NCBI GenBank assembly: GCA_016933965.1
Contig: JAFGTS010000022.1
Span: forward strand, 94,763 to 158,762
Origin: Deltaproteobacteria bacterium
GTDB lineage: Bacteria; Desulfobacterota; Syntrophia; Syntrophales; UBA2210
Length of the DNA: 64,000 nucleotides
Reading direction: 5' to 3'
Below are positions 7,852 to 20,138 of this stretch, in pieces (positions within the stretch are counted from its first letter, which is position 1; every line of letters begins with the position of its first letter). Both the position numbers and the translations under genes were made by a program. The notes under the pieces were generated by a model that ran no database searches, had not been told where the DNA came from, and saw only the letters and a list, made by a program, of their open reading frames with translations.

Positions 7852-10039
7852 TCCGCTTTCCTCCGTCCCGCAATTCTTCAAGGAGAGAAATGACATCATT
7901 CTGAGATTTCAGGTTGAATCGTGCAGATGTCGGGCCAAGTCCCACCTTGAGTGAATAACCCCATTTGGGAATGACCGAAAACATGTCCTCGTCGGTCCGG
8001 TCATCCCCGATCGCGAGGATGAAGTCCCATTCATGTTTCGCGATCCAGTGCATTGCCATGCGCCCCTTATTGATCCCTCTGTGTTTTATCTCCACCACCT
8101 TGTTGCCCTCGAGTATCTGCAGATCAAGATTCGCCGTCAGATGCATGAGATCGTCGATCAATTCCCTCACGCGGATCGTGCTTAACTCAGAGCTTGTTTT
8201 CCGATAATGCCAGACCAGGGAATACTCCTTTTCCTCAATAAATGAACCGGGGGTCCTGTCCATGTAAAGTTCGATTGTCGGGTAGATCTCGGCTTTCCAA
8301 TCATCATTGAGCGGTTCCGCCATTTCCCATGTACCGTCCCTGATCCAGGCTCCATGCTCCGCCACGAGACCCACCGGAAGTTTTCCGAACCAGTCGTCAA
8401 GGACCTTCCGGTCACGTCCACTGATTATCACTGTCCGGTTTCCCGGGGCATTCGCCAGATCAATGATCAACCGCATGAGATCTTTTCCCGGTTTTGCCTC
8501 TTCAGGTTTGTGATGAAAAGGAACCAGCGTGCCGTCATAATCCAGAAGAAGCAGCCGTTTCGACGCGCGCCGGCAATCGGCAAGCAGCGCCTGTCGCGAC
8601 GAATCGATGAGTTCGTTGCTTCGCATCTCACGCTGGCGGTCCTTCACGTCCTCGAGCCTTTCGATGAATTCACCGGCCCAGCGGCTCACGGTATACCGTT
8701 GCAGTCGAGACCGCATCACCCTGTTTTGCTGAACTCTTTCATTTTCGCTCATCTTCAGGGCCCTCACCAGCGCGTCGGTCACTTCCTCACGGTTATTGGG
8801 ATTAACGATGATCGACTCTCCGAGTTCCTTCGCCGCCCCGGCCATCTCGCTCAGAATAAGGACTCCGGCGCCGTCCGTTTTCGAGGCGAGATACTCTTTG
8901 GCGATCAGGTTCATGCCGTCCCGGACCGGAGTGACAAGGCAGACATCGGCCAGGTTATAGAGGGCATTCAGTGTTGTAAAGGGAAGAGAGCGATACAGGT
9001 ACCAGATTGGAGTCCAGCCGATGGTTCCGTATTTCCCGTTGATCATGCCGACCAGTTCATCGATGTGCCGTTTCAGTTGCTCGTAGTGCTCGACCTTCGT
9101 CCGGGACGGAACAGCCAGCAGAATGAGAACGACCTGCTCTCTGAATTCCGGATGCTCCTTAAGGAATTCATCATAGGCTTCGAGCCTCAGAGGAATACCT
9201 TTGGTATAATCCAGACGATCGACCGACAAAATGATCCTGTAGCCGTGAAGGCGTTTCCTGAAGTTGTGAAGGTCCCTCTGTACCTTCGGATTCTCAATGG
9301 CCTTCGCAAAGCGCTCATAGTCGATACCCATCGGAAACGTGTCGACACGGATACGTCTGTTCCCGGCGGTAAACTGTCCCAGGTTATTGTCGTATCCGAG
9401 AACGCGGTGGACACTGCTTAAAAAATGGCGCGCATAATCATAGGTGTGGAATCCGATCAGGTCCGAACCCACAAGTCCCTCAAGGAGCTGCCTTCTCCAT
9501 GGCAGCATTCGAAACAATTCATAGGATGGAAAGGGTATATGGTGAAAATATCCAATTGTTACTTCCGGATTTTCCTCTCTGATAAACTGCGGGACGAGCA
9601 TCAGCTGATAGTCATGGACCCAGATAAGATCGTCTTCACGAAGGATTTCGGAAACCTCGTGGCTGAACCGCTCGTTGACGTGACGGTAAGCCTGCCAGTA
9701 CCGGGTATCGTGCACAACGAACTGAGGAAAATAATGGAAGAGAGGCCACACGGTCTTGTTGCTGAATCCCTCATAATAGAGGCTGACATCCCTTTGAGAA
9801 AGAAAGAGGGGATGGCAGTTGAACTCTGATTTCAGCCGTTCAGTGATCAATTCTTTTTCGTCGCCGCCGAGTTTGTCGCTCGCTATGCCGGGCCAGCCGA
9901 CCCAGACGCTTTCATGGCTCTGATAGAAGGAGCTCAATCCCGTCGCGACACCGCCGGCGCTCTGGCGGTAATAGAATGTTCCTTTCCTTTTTTCTATCGT
10001 TACGGGCAATCTGTTCGATACGATCAGTATCCTTTTCAT
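7844..10039 (-). CDS. Bifunctional trehalose-6-phosphate synthase/phosphatase (OtsA-OtsB fusion)
   Basis: A 731-residue two-domain protein. Residues 1-470 are a GT20 trehalose-6-phosphate synthase: SNRLPV at the N-terminus, AGGVATGL, the HDYQLMLVP block, VDRLDYTKG (273-281) and DGMNL (374-378). Residues 495-731 are a HAD phosphatase with the nucleophile motif DYDGT (500-504), a GRD loop and late [10 protein letters not shown]. The enzyme would join UDP-glucose and glucose-6-phosphate and then release phosphate to give trehalose. The fused order is well known in eukaryotes and in a minority of bacteria. It is upstream of and overlaps treT; mscS lies further upstream on the same strand, a sensible osmotic-stress grouping. 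Upstream, 10040-10232 holds no gene that I can support. Confidence 0.93.
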   Translation of the reverse strand: MKRILIVSNRLPVTIEKRKGTFYYRQSAGGVATGLSSFYQSHESVWVGWPGIASDKLGGDEKELITERLKSEFNCHPLFLSQRDVSLYYEGFSNKTVWPLFHYFPQFVVHDTRYWQAYRHVNERFSHEVSEILREDDLIWVHDYQLMLVPQFIREENPEVTIGYFHHIPFPSYELFRMLPWRRQLLEGLVGSDLIGFHTYDYARHFLSSVHRVLGYDNNLGQFTAGNRRIRVDTFPMGIDYERFAKAIENPKVQRDLHNFRKRLHGYRIILSVDRLDYTKGIPLRLEAYDEFLKEHPEFREQVVLILLAVPSRTKVEHYEQLKRHIDELVGMINGKYGTIGWTPIWYLYRSLPFTTLNALYNLADVCLVTPVRDGMNLIAKEYLASKTDGAGVLILSEMAGAAKELGESIIVNPNNREEVTDALVRALKMSENERVQQNRVMRSRLQRYTVSRWAGEFIERLEDVKDRQREMRSNELIDSSRQALLADCRRASKRLLLLDYDGTLVPFHHKPEEAKPGKDLMRLIIDLANAPGNRTVIISGRDRKVLDDWFGKLPVGLVAEHGAWIRDGTWEMAEPLNDDWKAEIYPTIELYMDRTPGSFIEEKEYSLVWHYRKTSSELSTIRVRELIDDLMHLTANLDLQILEGNKVVEIKHRGINKGRMAMHWIAKHEWDFILAIGDDRTDEDMFSVIPKWGYSLKVGLGPTSARFNLKSQNDVISLLEELRDGGKRND

Positions 10040-10232
10040 GGCTCATGTTTTCTCTGTCTTTTGAATGCCTTGTGACACTCCCCGGCAATCGCGTGAGGCG
10101 ATCACGCGAACCCGCGACATCTCTTACCGGTTCGGTCAAGCCGGCCTGGGTGATGTTCATTATGCCAGCATATTCCGGGCCTGCTGTCAAATCGGGGAGA
10201 GTGTTCGGGGGCTGCATCCTTCACGCGGTCCA

Positions 10233-11300
10233 TCATGAAACCCCGCCCTCAGTTTTGTGCAATGTCGCACGGAACAGAGGGAGTGAACCGGGATAGTTTC
10301 TCCGGATGAAATCGATCATTTTCTCCCGGACCGTGCATCGCAGTTCCCATGCCTTCGAGGAGTCGACGGCGCTGACGAGGGCCCGCAATTCCATTACGCC
10401 CTCCTTCAGGTCCGTTACCTGAAGAGCGCATACCCGGCCGTCCCACGTGTCGGTCTGGCGAACGATCCGTTCCAGCTCGCTTCGCAGAGGGGACACGGGC
10501 ATGGTGTAATCGACCAGGAAATATACCGTTCCCAGAATTTCCGAGGTGGTCCTCGTCCAGTTCTGAAAAGGGTGCTCGAGAAAATAGATGATGGGCAATA
10601 CAAGTCGCCGCTGGTCCCAAATTTTGACCACGACATAGGTCAGGGTAATCTCTTCTACCCTTCCCCACTCATTTTCAACGACAACTACATCATCAAGGCG
10701 TATGGGCTGTGTCACGGCGATCTGGATTCCCGCAAGAAGATTGGCAATGGTTTTCTGGGCGGCGACGCCAACGATGATACCGATGATACCGGCCGACGCC
10801 AGGATGCTGGTACCGACCTGGCGCACCGACCCAAAGGTCATCAATACGATCCCCAAACCAAGGATGGAAACAATGACAACGATGACACGCTTGATGATCC
10901 GTATCTGGGTGGTAACTGCGCGCGCCCTGAGGTTGTCTTTCGCGGATATGTCGAACTTGCTGAGCAGATACATCTCAAAGACCGACGTCATTGTAATGAG
11001 GAACCATACCAGTGAGGTTATCAGAAGGAGACTGAGCAACTGCTTGAAAAACGTCATGTGCTGACCGGAAATACCCGTGATGGGAGAGACATAATACAGG
11101 ACAAGCACAACAATGAACAGCCGTGCCGGTCCCCTGCCGTATCGGATCACGGAATCGTCCAGTGTGGATTCCGTCCGTCGCGAAAGACGGTCCCCCATTT
11201 TAAAGAGTGCGAAGTGGATGATAAGTGCAACAAGAATGGACGCACAAATAACACCGAGTCCAAAAATAAAACTTTCCGCGGAATGAGCAAGCCCTTCCAT
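10233..11300 (-). CDS. MscS-family mechanosensitive channel
   Basis: A 355-residue membrane protein with four predicted hydrophobic helices in residues 1-190. The last one is the glycine/alanine-rich pore helix typical of MscS (GTSILASAGIIGIIVGVAAQ), followed by the beta domain with a sequence like LLAGIQIAVTQPIRLDDVV. The C-terminal cytoplasmic region ends in LPLFRATLH. MscS channels open on membrane tension and release solutes on hypo-osmotic shock. It is on the same strand as the two trehalose synthesis genes, which fits a solute build-up and release function. An AAGGGA site precedes the ATG. The 217 bases upstream (11301-11517) hold nothing that I can call. Confidence 0.88.
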   Translation of the reverse strand: MEGLAHSAESFIFGLGVICASILVALIIHFALFKMGDRLSRRTESTLDDSVIRYGRGPARLFIVVLVLYYVSPITGISGQHMTFFKQLLSLLLITSLVWFLITMTSVFEMYLLSKFDISAKDNLRARAVTTQIRIIKRVIVVIVSILGLGIVLMTFGSVRQVGTSILASAGIIGIIVGVAAQKTIANLLAGIQIAVTQPIRLDDVVVVENEWGRVEEITLTYVVVKIWDQRRLVLPIIYFLEHPFQNWTRTTSEILGTVYFLVDYTMPVSPLRSELERIVRQTDTWDGRVCALQVTDLKEGVMELRALVSAVDSSKAWELRCTVREKMIDFIRRNYPGSLPLFRATLHKTEGGVS

Positions 11301-11517
11301 GGGAACGATCCCTTCGTGAAAAAAGTATTGTCATGAAGAATGGAAATCAGCGGGGCACATTATCTGTGTGGTGAATTGAGACCGGATTGCGAGACCTGTC
11401 GACGCTCACGTGTTCGTTTGATTCCCATATAATGGTTATATTTATATGATATCCAGGGGGTGGACGTCAAGGAGCGGTTTCGAGAGATCGTGGCCTGACC
11501 GACCGGGGTTCCACTTT

Positions 11518-13206
11518 CTAACCCTTTGCGACTATCTTTCCCCAGGTATCCCGAAGCGGTACGACCCTGTTGAATACAGGCTTTCTGGGCCCCGTATCTT
11601 TCAGGTCCGCGCAGAAATAGCCGAGTCGCTCGAACTGGTATCGGCTTCCCGGCTCGGCGTTCACCAGGCTTGCCTCGACGGGGCAGGAAGGAAGGATCTC
11701 CAGGGATGAGGGATTCAGGTACGTGAGGTAATCGTCGCTTTCGCCGGCCGGATCGGCGACAGTGAAGAGCCTGTCGTAGAGACGCACCTCAGCGGAAACA
11801 GAGTGCTCGGCCGACACCCAGTGAATGACCCCTTCCACCTTTCTGCCGTCACGGGGCAGCCCGCTCAGTGTTTCGGGATCATAGGTGCAGTGAAGTTCGA
11901 TTATTTTTCCTGTTCGTTCATCCTTCACCATGCGCTCATACTTGATGACATACGCGTTCCTCAGTCGGACCTCCCGGTCCGGCCCGAGCCGGCGATATTT
12001 CTTCGGCGGGTCCTCGTGAAAATCATCCTGTTCGATATAGAGCGTCCGTGAAAAGGGGACCCTGCGAACTCCCATGGCGGGATCCTGGGGATGGTTCGGG
12101 ACCTCGAATTCCTCGACCCGGTCCTCCGGGTAATTATCGATGACGACCCGCAGGGGACGCAGGACCGCCATGGCCCGCGGCGCCGTTTCGTTCAGGTCTT
12201 CGCGAACACAGTGTTCGAGCAGCGCCAGGTCTATCAGGTTATCGTTCTTGGCCACCCCGATGGTCGTACAGAAGTTCCTGATCGCCCGGGGCGTGTAGCC
12301 CCGTCTGCGCATCCCGGCCACTGTTGGCATACGCGGATCATCCCACCCGGCGACCTGGTTCTTCCTCACCAGTTCGATGAGCATCCGCTTGCTGAGAACG
12401 GTATAACTCACATTGAGGCGGGCGAATTCTATCTGCTGCGGGCGACTTCCTTCTATCAACTGCTCGACGATCCAGTCATAGAGAGGACGGTTGTTTTCGA
12501 ACTCAAGGGTGCAGATCGAATGGGTGATCCCTTCAAGTGCGTCGGAAAGACAGTGGGCGAAATCATACATGGGGTAGACGACCCATTTCATTCCCGTCCG
12601 GTAGTGGGGTTCCCGCTTTATCCGGTATATGACGGGATCGCGCATCACCACGTTCGGAGAGGCCATATCGATCCTGGCACGGAGCACATGGGCGCCGTCC
12701 TCGAATTCCCCGGCCCGCATCCGCTTGAAAAGGTCCAGGTTTTCCTCGACCGAACGGTTCCGGTACGGGCTCTCCCTTCCCGGTTCGGTGAATGTCCCCC
12801 TGTATTCCCGGATCTCGTCCGCGTTCAGACTGCACACATAGGCCTTGCCGGCCCTGATCAGTTCGACGGCGAAATCATAGAGGGCTTCAAAGTAATCCGA
12901 TGCGTAATAGAGACGGTCTTTCCAGTCAAACCCAAGCCAGCGGATATCCTTCATGATCGATTCAACGTATTCAAGGGTCTCTCCACTCGGGTCCGTATCA
13001 TCGAATCGAAGATTGCAGGTACCTTTGTACTTTTCAGCGGTGCCGAAATTCAGGCAGACGGATTTGGCGTGGCCGATATGGATATATCCGTTCGGCTCCG
13101 GCGGAAAACGGGTGGCCACCCTTCCCTCGTTCTTTCCCACCTCAAGGTCTTTATCAATGATCTCATGAATGAAATTAACCGGTGCCAAGTTCGACTTCTC
13201 TGCCAT
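11518..13206 (-). CDS. glnS: Glutamine--tRNA ligase
   Basis: A 562-residue class I aminoacyl-tRNA synthetase. The N-terminus carries [17 protein letters not shown] with the HIGH motif, and VLSKRML is the KMSKS-type loop. The C-terminal region has the GlnRS beta-barrel anticodon-binding pattern. It charges tRNA-Gln; a tRNA-Gln gene lies 7 kb away. The start at 13206 has an AGGAG site about nine bases ahead. A GlnRS-type enzyme suggests direct glutaminylation, but whether a GatCAB pathway also exists cannot be seen here. Confidence 0.96.
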   Translation of the reverse strand: MAEKSNLAPVNFIHEIIDKDLEVGKNEGRVATRFPPEPNGYIHIGHAKSVCLNFGTAEKYKGTCNLRFDDTDPSGETLEYVESIMKDIRWLGFDWKDRLYYASDYFEALYDFAVELIRAGKAYVCSLNADEIREYRGTFTEPGRESPYRNRSVEENLDLFKRMRAGEFEDGAHVLRARIDMASPNVVMRDPVIYRIKREPHYRTGMKWVVYPMYDFAHCLSDALEGITHSICTLEFENNRPLYDWIVEQLIEGSRPQQIEFARLNVSYTVLSKRMLIELVRKNQVAGWDDPRMPTVAGMRRRGYTPRAIRNFCTTIGVAKNDNLIDLALLEHCVREDLNETAPRAMAVLRPLRVVIDNYPEDRVEEFEVPNHPQDPAMGVRRVPFSRTLYIEQDDFHEDPPKKYRRLGPDREVRLRNAYVIKYERMVKDERTGKIIELHCTYDPETLSGLPRDGRKVEGVIHWVSAEHSVSAEVRLYDRLFTVADPAGESDDYLTYLNPSSLEILPSCPVEASLVNAEPGSRYQFERLGYFCADLKDTGPRKPVFNRVVPLRDTWGKIVAKG

Positions 13207-13263
13207 GAATATGCAACTCCTCTTTATATGGGCGGTCCCGGTAACGTTCGCACGGCGGCTGAG

Positions 13264-13294
13264 AAAAAAAGGCCGACGGCCACCGCCGCCGGCC
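13264..13294 (-). terminator. Intrinsic terminator downstream of ahcY
   Basis: On the minus strand a ten-base stem (13294-13285 with 13280-13271, one G-T wobble) closes a four-base loop and is followed by seven T residues. Confidence 0.88.
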
Positions 13295-13312
13295 TCTCCA
13301 GCCTGTGTTTCC

Positions 13313-15750
<2,438 letters not shown>

Positions 15751-15773
15751 ACAGACTTCCCCTTTATCATGAT

Positions 15774-16427
15774 TTATTTTATCGTTTTCTGCACTTCACC
15801 CGGTCGCTCCGCATCCTTGACCTTCTCCGGCGCTATGATGCCGCCCGATATGATAAGACGGAAGGCCTCCTCCACGGTCATGTTAAGATTGACCACGTCA
15901 CCCTCGGGGACCATGATGTAAAACCCTGATGTCGGATTCGGTGTCGTGGGCACAAAGAGATTGATGCAGTGCTGATTCGTTTTCTGCTGGACCTCTCCCT
16001 TGGCTTCGCCCGTTACAAAGGCAATGGAATACAGTCCCTTGCGCGGATACTCGATAAGGACCACCTTTTTGAAACTGTTGGCCTTTTCGCTGAACAGGGC
16101 ATCGACAAGTTTTTTCACGGCACCGTAGATACCACTTACAAGAGGTATCCTGGCAACGATCCTTTCACCGATCTGTACGACCTTATTGCCGATATAGCTC
16201 TTGACGATGAGTCCCAGGACCAGTATCAGGATCAGGGCTATGAGAATATCAAGGCCCGGAATGGGAAAGGGAAGCAGGTTCTTGAGCTGGAACCGGGCCG
16301 GAACGATATCAACGATCCTGTTCAGAAACTTGATTATGAACAGGATAATGTATATGGTCGCCGCTATCGGGATAATAGCGGCGATACCTGTCAGAAATGT
16401 GTTCTTCAGTTTTTTACGCATTGACAT
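15774..16427 (-). CDS. DUF502-family membrane protein
   Basis: A 217-residue protein with two hydrophobic segments (about residues 10-35 and 58-80) followed by a soluble domain containing SGIYGAVKKL, VVLIEYPRKG and VPTTPNPTSGFYIMVPEGDV. These blocks are typical of DUF502, a family of unknown function common in proteobacteria and cyanobacteria. It ends 23 bases before metK on the same strand and could be co-transcribed. An ATG two codons further in is an alternative start. No biochemical role is proposed. Confidence 0.82.
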   Translation of the reverse strand: MSMRKKLKNTFLTGIAAIIPIAATIYIILFIIKFLNRIVDIVPARFQLKNLLPFPIPGLDILIALILILVLGLIVKSYIGNKVVQIGERIVARIPLVSGIYGAVKKLVDALFSEKANSFKKVVLIEYPRKGLYSIAFVTGEAKGEVQQKTNQHCINLFVPTTPNPTSGFYIMVPEGDVVNLNMTVEEAFRLIISGGIIAPEKVKDAERPGEVQKTIK

Positions 16428-16507
16428 GCCGTCATAAACCCCTTCATGTAAAGCGAGCCTTTGTTATCAAAAACCCCCTGTTATTTCAACCTATCTTTTC
16501 CCGACAA

Positions 16508-16533
16508 AAAACGGGGCTTCAGTGCCCCGTTTT
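16508..16533 (-). terminator. Terminator downstream of panC-panD
   Basis: A near-perfect inverted repeat (16508-16517 with 16524-16533; GGGGC/GCCCC core, A/T flanks) can act in both directions. It lies 45 bases after the end of panD and is the likely end of the panC-panD transcript. Confidence 0.8.
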
Positions 16534-16577
16534 CAGATACTTCTGTGACGTGATCCCGGAATCGGTCTTTCCTGTTG

Positions 16578-16937
16578 TCACCGGTTGATCTTTTTGACCT
16601 TGTTTTCATTGCCGAGGAGAACACAGGTGGCCTTCCAGCCTTTCACCTCGCTCTCGTCCACGTTGACATAACTGGCAATGATGATCAGGTCCCCTTTTGA
16701 ACATTTCCTCGCCGCGGCACCGTTGAGACAGATGACACCCGACTCCCTTTTCCCCGGAATCACATAGGTTGAGAACCTCTCCCCGTTGGACACATTGTAG
16801 ATGTCAACCTTTTCATGATTCACGATATCGGCGATCTCCATGAGATTCTCATCGATCGTGATGCTGCCCTCATAGTGGAGGGACGCGTCGGTTACCGTGG
16901 CCCGGTGCAGCTTTGATTTCAGCATTATCCTCTGCAT
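16578..16937 (-). CDS. panD: Aspartate 1-decarboxylase
   Basis: A 119-residue proenzyme that decarboxylates L-aspartate to beta-alanine for pantothenate synthesis. The self-cleavage site Gly24-Ser25 within HYEGSITID, which yields the pyruvoyl cofactor, is present, and the length is typical. The GDLIIIASY block near the C-terminus also fits. It is 24 bases downstream of panC on the same strand. A GGGGTG site precedes the ATG. Confidence 0.95.
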   Translation of the reverse strand: MQRIMLKSKLHRATVTDASLHYEGSITIDENLMEIADIVNHEKVDIYNVSNGERFSTYVIPGKRESGVICLNGAAARKCSKGDLIIIASYVNVDESEVKGWKATCVLLGNENKVKKINR

Positions 16938-16961
16938 GATTCACCCCGCCCTTCATGTTTT

Positions 16962-17819
16962 TTATATTTCAAGAGGTTCACCGAATACGTAATTATCGAT
17001 CAATCGCGGCACACCAACCCAGACCGCCAGGGCCAGCACGGATTCACCTGAAAGGGTTTCGACGTCCTCCATGGTCGCCGTGTCGCAGATCTTTACATAA
17101 TCGACCTTCGTACCGGAATGCTTGTCGATGAAATCCCGAACAGCCTGAATGATCTTTCCGGCACTTCTTTCTCCCCGGTCATAAAGACCGGCCGCGAGCT
17201 TCAGGGAACGGCTGAGGCTCAGCGCCGATTCCCGCTCGTCTTCCTTCAGATAGGAGTTGCGCGAACTCATGGCCAGGCCGTCCGCTTCCCGAACCGTCGG
17301 GAGGCCGACGACCTCGAGGTCCATGTTGAGGTCTTTCACCATCCGCTGAATCACAACAAGCTGCTGAAAATCTTTTCTTCCGAATATGGTCACGTGAGGT
17401 TTGACGATGTTGAAGAGCTTGGCGCAGACCGTGGCCACTCCTCTGAAGTGGCCGGGCCTCGTAAGACCACAGAGATTCTGCGTAACGTTCTCTACGGTCA
17501 CATAGGTTTGATACTGCGGGGGATACATCTCGGCATTGGATGGATAAAAAATGACGTCGCAGCCTGCTTCACGGGCAAGCATCTCGTCACGCTGAAAATC
17601 CCGGGGATACTTGTCGAGGTCCTCGCTCGGCCCGAACTGTGTCGGGTTCACGTAAATGCTGACGACCAGACGATCTCCCCTTCTTCGCCCCTCTTCCATC
17701 AGGCTCAGATGTCCCCGGTGAAGATACCCCATGGTGGGAACAAAAGCTATTTTGGTCCCCTGCCCCCTGAGGGACTCGGAATATCTCTGCATTTCATGAA
17801 CAGTTTCAATAACTTTCAT
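16962..17819 (-). CDS. panC: Pantothenate synthetase
   Basis: A 285-residue enzyme that joins pantoate and beta-alanine with ATP. The N-terminal VPTMGYLHRGHLSL contains the HxGH nucleotide-binding motif, and MSSRNSYL is the KMSKS-like loop. The ATG at 17819 is preferred because an upstream in-frame GTG at 17843 lies inside a terminator-like stem. panC and panD form a pantothenate unit; panB is not in the window. A hairpin with a T run ends only 11 bases before the start codon, which suggests attenuation or an end to the preceding transcript. Confidence 0.94.
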   Translation of the reverse strand: MKVIETVHEMQRYSESLRGQGTKIAFVPTMGYLHRGHLSLMEEGRRRGDRLVVSIYVNPTQFGPSEDLDKYPRDFQRDEMLAREAGCDVIFYPSNAEMYPPQYQTYVTVENVTQNLCGLTRPGHFRGVATVCAKLFNIVKPHVTIFGRKDFQQLVVIQRMVKDLNMDLEVVGLPTVREADGLAMSSRNSYLKEDERESALSLSRSLKLAAGLYDRGERSAGKIIQAVRDFIDKHSGTKVDYVKICDTATMEDVETLSGESVLALAVWVGVPRLIDNYVFGEPLEI

Positions 17820-17830
17820 CGTTCCACAAT

Positions 17831-17859
17831 AAAAAAGCCCCACGTCGGAGACGGGAGGC
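17831..17859 (-). terminator. Terminator- or attenuator-like hairpin directly upstream of panC
   Basis: On the minus strand a ten-base stem (17859-17850 with 17846-17837; one C-T mismatch, one G-T wobble) with a three-base loop is followed by six T residues. It ends 11 bases before the panC start codon. Confidence 0.55.
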
Positions 17860-18039
17860 CTGCGGTATCATCCTCGTAATACATTGTTTCAAACCTTCCG
17901 TCCCAGTCCGTTCCCGGATCCAGGCGGTTTTTTTCGGCACCTGCCTAACAGATGTAACACATAATTGTCAAGTAATTTCTGTGATGAATTCGTAAAAAAG
18001 TTCCACAAACGGGCAAGGGCGTGGGGCGAAAACATATAC

Positions 18040-18067
18040 GGATTACGGATTATGGATTATGGATTAC
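18040..18067. repeat. Four tandem copies of the heptamer GGATTAY
   Basis: Four head-to-tail seven-base units (GGATTAC, GGATTAT, GGATTAT, GGATTAC) are followed by a degenerate fifth. They lie between panC and rsmA, close to the rsmA stop codon. Confidence 0.85.
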
Positions 18068-18093
18068 GAATAACGATTCCCGAGCCCCGACAG

Positions 18094-18957
18094 TCATTTC
18101 TCAGAGACCGCCCGGGTTATCGCAACGAATTCTTCCACGGTCAGCGTTTCACCTCTTCTCCGGCCGTCGATGCCGAGAGAGGCAAGAAGTTCCCCGGGGT
18201 CCAGGCCCGTTCGATCCAGAAAGGAAGCAGTCCTGAGGTTGTTCAGCAGCGTCTTTCTCCTCCGGGCAAAGGCGGTCCTCACAACGGTGGTGAAAAGTTC
18301 ATCGTCCGCGACATCTCCCCGCGGCTTGTCGAGGATCTCGAATTTAAGCACCGCGGAATCGACTCGGGGCTTTGGGTAAAAACAATGGGGAGGAACGGCC
18401 ATCATCTTCCACGAACGGGCGTACCGGGCCGTCAGGACCGAGAGGATCCCATAGTCACGGCCTCCGGGCGACGCCGTTATGCGGTCCGCCACCTCCTTCT
18501 GAAACATAAGGACCATCGAGGAAATGACCCGCCGCGATGAGAGCAGGTGAAAGAGTATCTGGCTGGAAATATTATAGGGTATGTTTCCGAGGACCTTCAC
18601 CGTCGACGGCGTACCGACCATACCGTCGAGAAAAGAGGCAAAATCACAGGTCAGAACGTCGGCTTCCAGCACGGTCAGATTCGGAAACTCCATCAACTCG
18701 CTGCGGAGGATTCCGATCATCACGGGGTCGACATCGATCGCCACAACGCTCTGGGCCCGCTCGGCGATACGGGCCGTCATGACACCGAGGCCGGCGCCGA
18801 TCTCAATGACCCGGTCGTCTTTCCCGATATCCGCGGCATTGACGATCTTGCCGATGATGTTCGGATCGATGAGAAATGATTGCCCCAGTCCCTTTCGGGG
18901 ACGCAATCCATATTTTTTGATGAGTTCCCAGGGCGTCGTCATGACCGGTTGCGGCAC
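18094..18957 (-). CDS. rsmA: 16S rRNA dimethyladenosine transferase
   Basis: A 287-residue SAM-dependent methyltransferase that dimethylates two adjacent adenosines near the 3' end of 16S rRNA. Visible blocks are GLGQSFLID at the N-terminus, the SAM-binding VIEIGAGLGVMT, the catalytic GNIPYNISS and KPRVDSAV. The length is slightly above the usual 270. It lies 27 bases downstream of tsaD on the same strand. The two are probably co-transcribed. Confidence 0.95.
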   Translation of the reverse strand: MPQPVMTTPWELIKKYGLRPRKGLGQSFLIDPNIIGKIVNAADIGKDDRVIEIGAGLGVMTARIAERAQSVVAIDVDPVMIGILRSELMEFPNLTVLEADVLTCDFASFLDGMVGTPSTVKVLGNIPYNISSQILFHLLSSRRVISSMVLMFQKEVADRITASPGGRDYGILSVLTARYARSWKMMAVPPHCFYPKPRVDSAVLKFEILDKPRGDVADDELFTTVVRTAFARRRKTLLNNLRTASFLDRTGLDPGELLASLGIDGRRRGETLTVEEFVAITRAVSEK

Positions 18958-18984
18958 CCCTTTCTTACCGCCGTCACGCGAACC

Positions 18985-20007
18985 TCAGCAACCACCGGGT
19001 TTCGGTCTGTCGTCGAGGGGCCACCGGGAAACGGGTGCCAGGTCATAGCCGTCCCTCCTTCCCGCGGCGAGAAGATGCGTCCCCACAACGGCCACCATCG
19101 CCGCGTTGTCCGTGCAGAGCACCGGTGGCGGAACGAAGATATCGATCCCCCTGGCCTCCCCTTCCTGACGGAAACGCTCCCGGAGCCTGCTGTTCGCAGC
19201 GACACCTCCCGAAACGACGACACGGGCAAGACCATGCTCACCGGCCGCCCGAAGGGTCTTTTCAACGAGCACTTCCACCACCGCTTCCAGATAACTTGCC
19301 GTTATATGTGGTAATTCGTCCTTTGAAACGGGAGTTTCCCGTTTTTTGAGGTAGGTAAGCAAGGATGTCTTCAGCCCGCTGAAGCTGAAATCATTGCTTC
19401 CGCGCATGGCCTGGGGAAACCGGATGTACGACGTATTACCCCCCCTCGAAAGCCGGTCGATGACGACGCCACCCGGATATCCGAGGTCAAGCATCTTTGC
19501 CGCCTTGTCAAGGGCTTCTCCGGCGGCATCATCCCTGGTCTGTCCCAGGACCGTAAAGCTTTCGAAACCGTCGACCCGGTAGATATTCGTATGACCGCCC
19601 GACACGACCAGCGCCGCAAAGGGAAAATCAGGGCGGTTCTCCGCGAGAAAAACGGCGGCGATATGGCCCTCGATGTGATTCACCCCGACAAAGGGAAGAC
19701 CCCGTGCATACGCCAGTGCCTTGGCGGTGGTAAGGCCCACCAGGAGCGAACCCACGAGACCGGGTCCCCGGGTCACGGCAATGCCGTCAATATCGCTCAT
19801 GGTAACACCCGCGCCGTCAAGCGCCTCCTGGATAACGGGCATGATCGCTTCGATATGCTTTCGCGAGGCTATTTCAGGCACAACACCGCCGAACCGTGTG
19901 TGGATGTCTATCTGAGAGGCGATCACGTTCGACAATGCCCGTGTCCCGTCGGCCACAACGGCGGCGGCGGTTTCGTCACAGGATGATTCTATTCCCAAAA
20001 CAAGCAT
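18985..20007 (-). CDS. tsaD: tRNA N6-threonylcarbamoyladenosine transferase subunit TsaD
   Basis: A 340-residue protein of the Kae1/TsaD family that transfers the threonylcarbamoyl group to A37 of tRNAs reading ANN codons. The N-terminus MLVLGIESSCDETAAAVV, the metal-binding HIEGH motif and VSGGHT are diagnostic. I start it at 20007 because the family begins at LxLGIESSCD and an AGGGA site lies upstream; the open frame extends 14 codons further. rsmA follows in the same direction. Confidence 0.95.
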   Translation of the reverse strand: MLVLGIESSCDETAAAVVADGTRALSNVIASQIDIHTRFGGVVPEIASRKHIEAIMPVIQEALDGAGVTMSDIDGIAVTRGPGLVGSLLVGLTTAKALAYARGLPFVGVNHIEGHIAAVFLAENRPDFPFAALVVSGGHTNIYRVDGFESFTVLGQTRDDAAGEALDKAAKMLDLGYPGGVVIDRLSRGGNTSYIRFPQAMRGSNDFSFSGLKTSLLTYLKKRETPVSKDELPHITASYLEAVVEVLVEKTLRAAGEHGLARVVVSGGVAANSRLRERFRQEGEARGIDIFVPPPVLCTDNAAMVAVVGTHLLAAGRRDGYDLAPVSRWPLDDRPKPGGC

Positions 20008-20075
20008 GGACCGTTCCCTGATATAATGAATACTCGCTCCCGAAGGCATTGAACGCCCGCGGGAAAGATGTCCCT

Positions 20076-20103
20076 TTGCAAAGGATCGAAAAAGGTATAT
20101 AAG
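20076..20103 (+). promoter_or_regulatory. Candidate sigma-70 promoter for nadB
   Basis: TTGCAA (20076-20081) and TATAAG (20098-20103) are separated by 16 bases in the divergent tsaD-nadB interval, about 35 bases before the nadB start. Confidence 0.4.
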
Positions 20104-20138
20104 AAAGCCCGTCGTTTGTAAATAGACAGGGATGAAAA

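Noticed and set aside
8354..9421. Plus-strand frame opposite the otsA-otsB gene
   Set aside because: Antisense to a clear enzyme with no domains or ribosome site.
15751..15773. SAM or SAH riboswitch before metK-ahcY
   Set aside because: The spacer to the DUF502 gene is only 23 bases, and no aptamer-like fold is seen.
17943..17971. TTGACA-like box on the minus strand upstream of panC
   Set aside because: No acceptable -10 box at 16-18 bases, so not called as a promoter.
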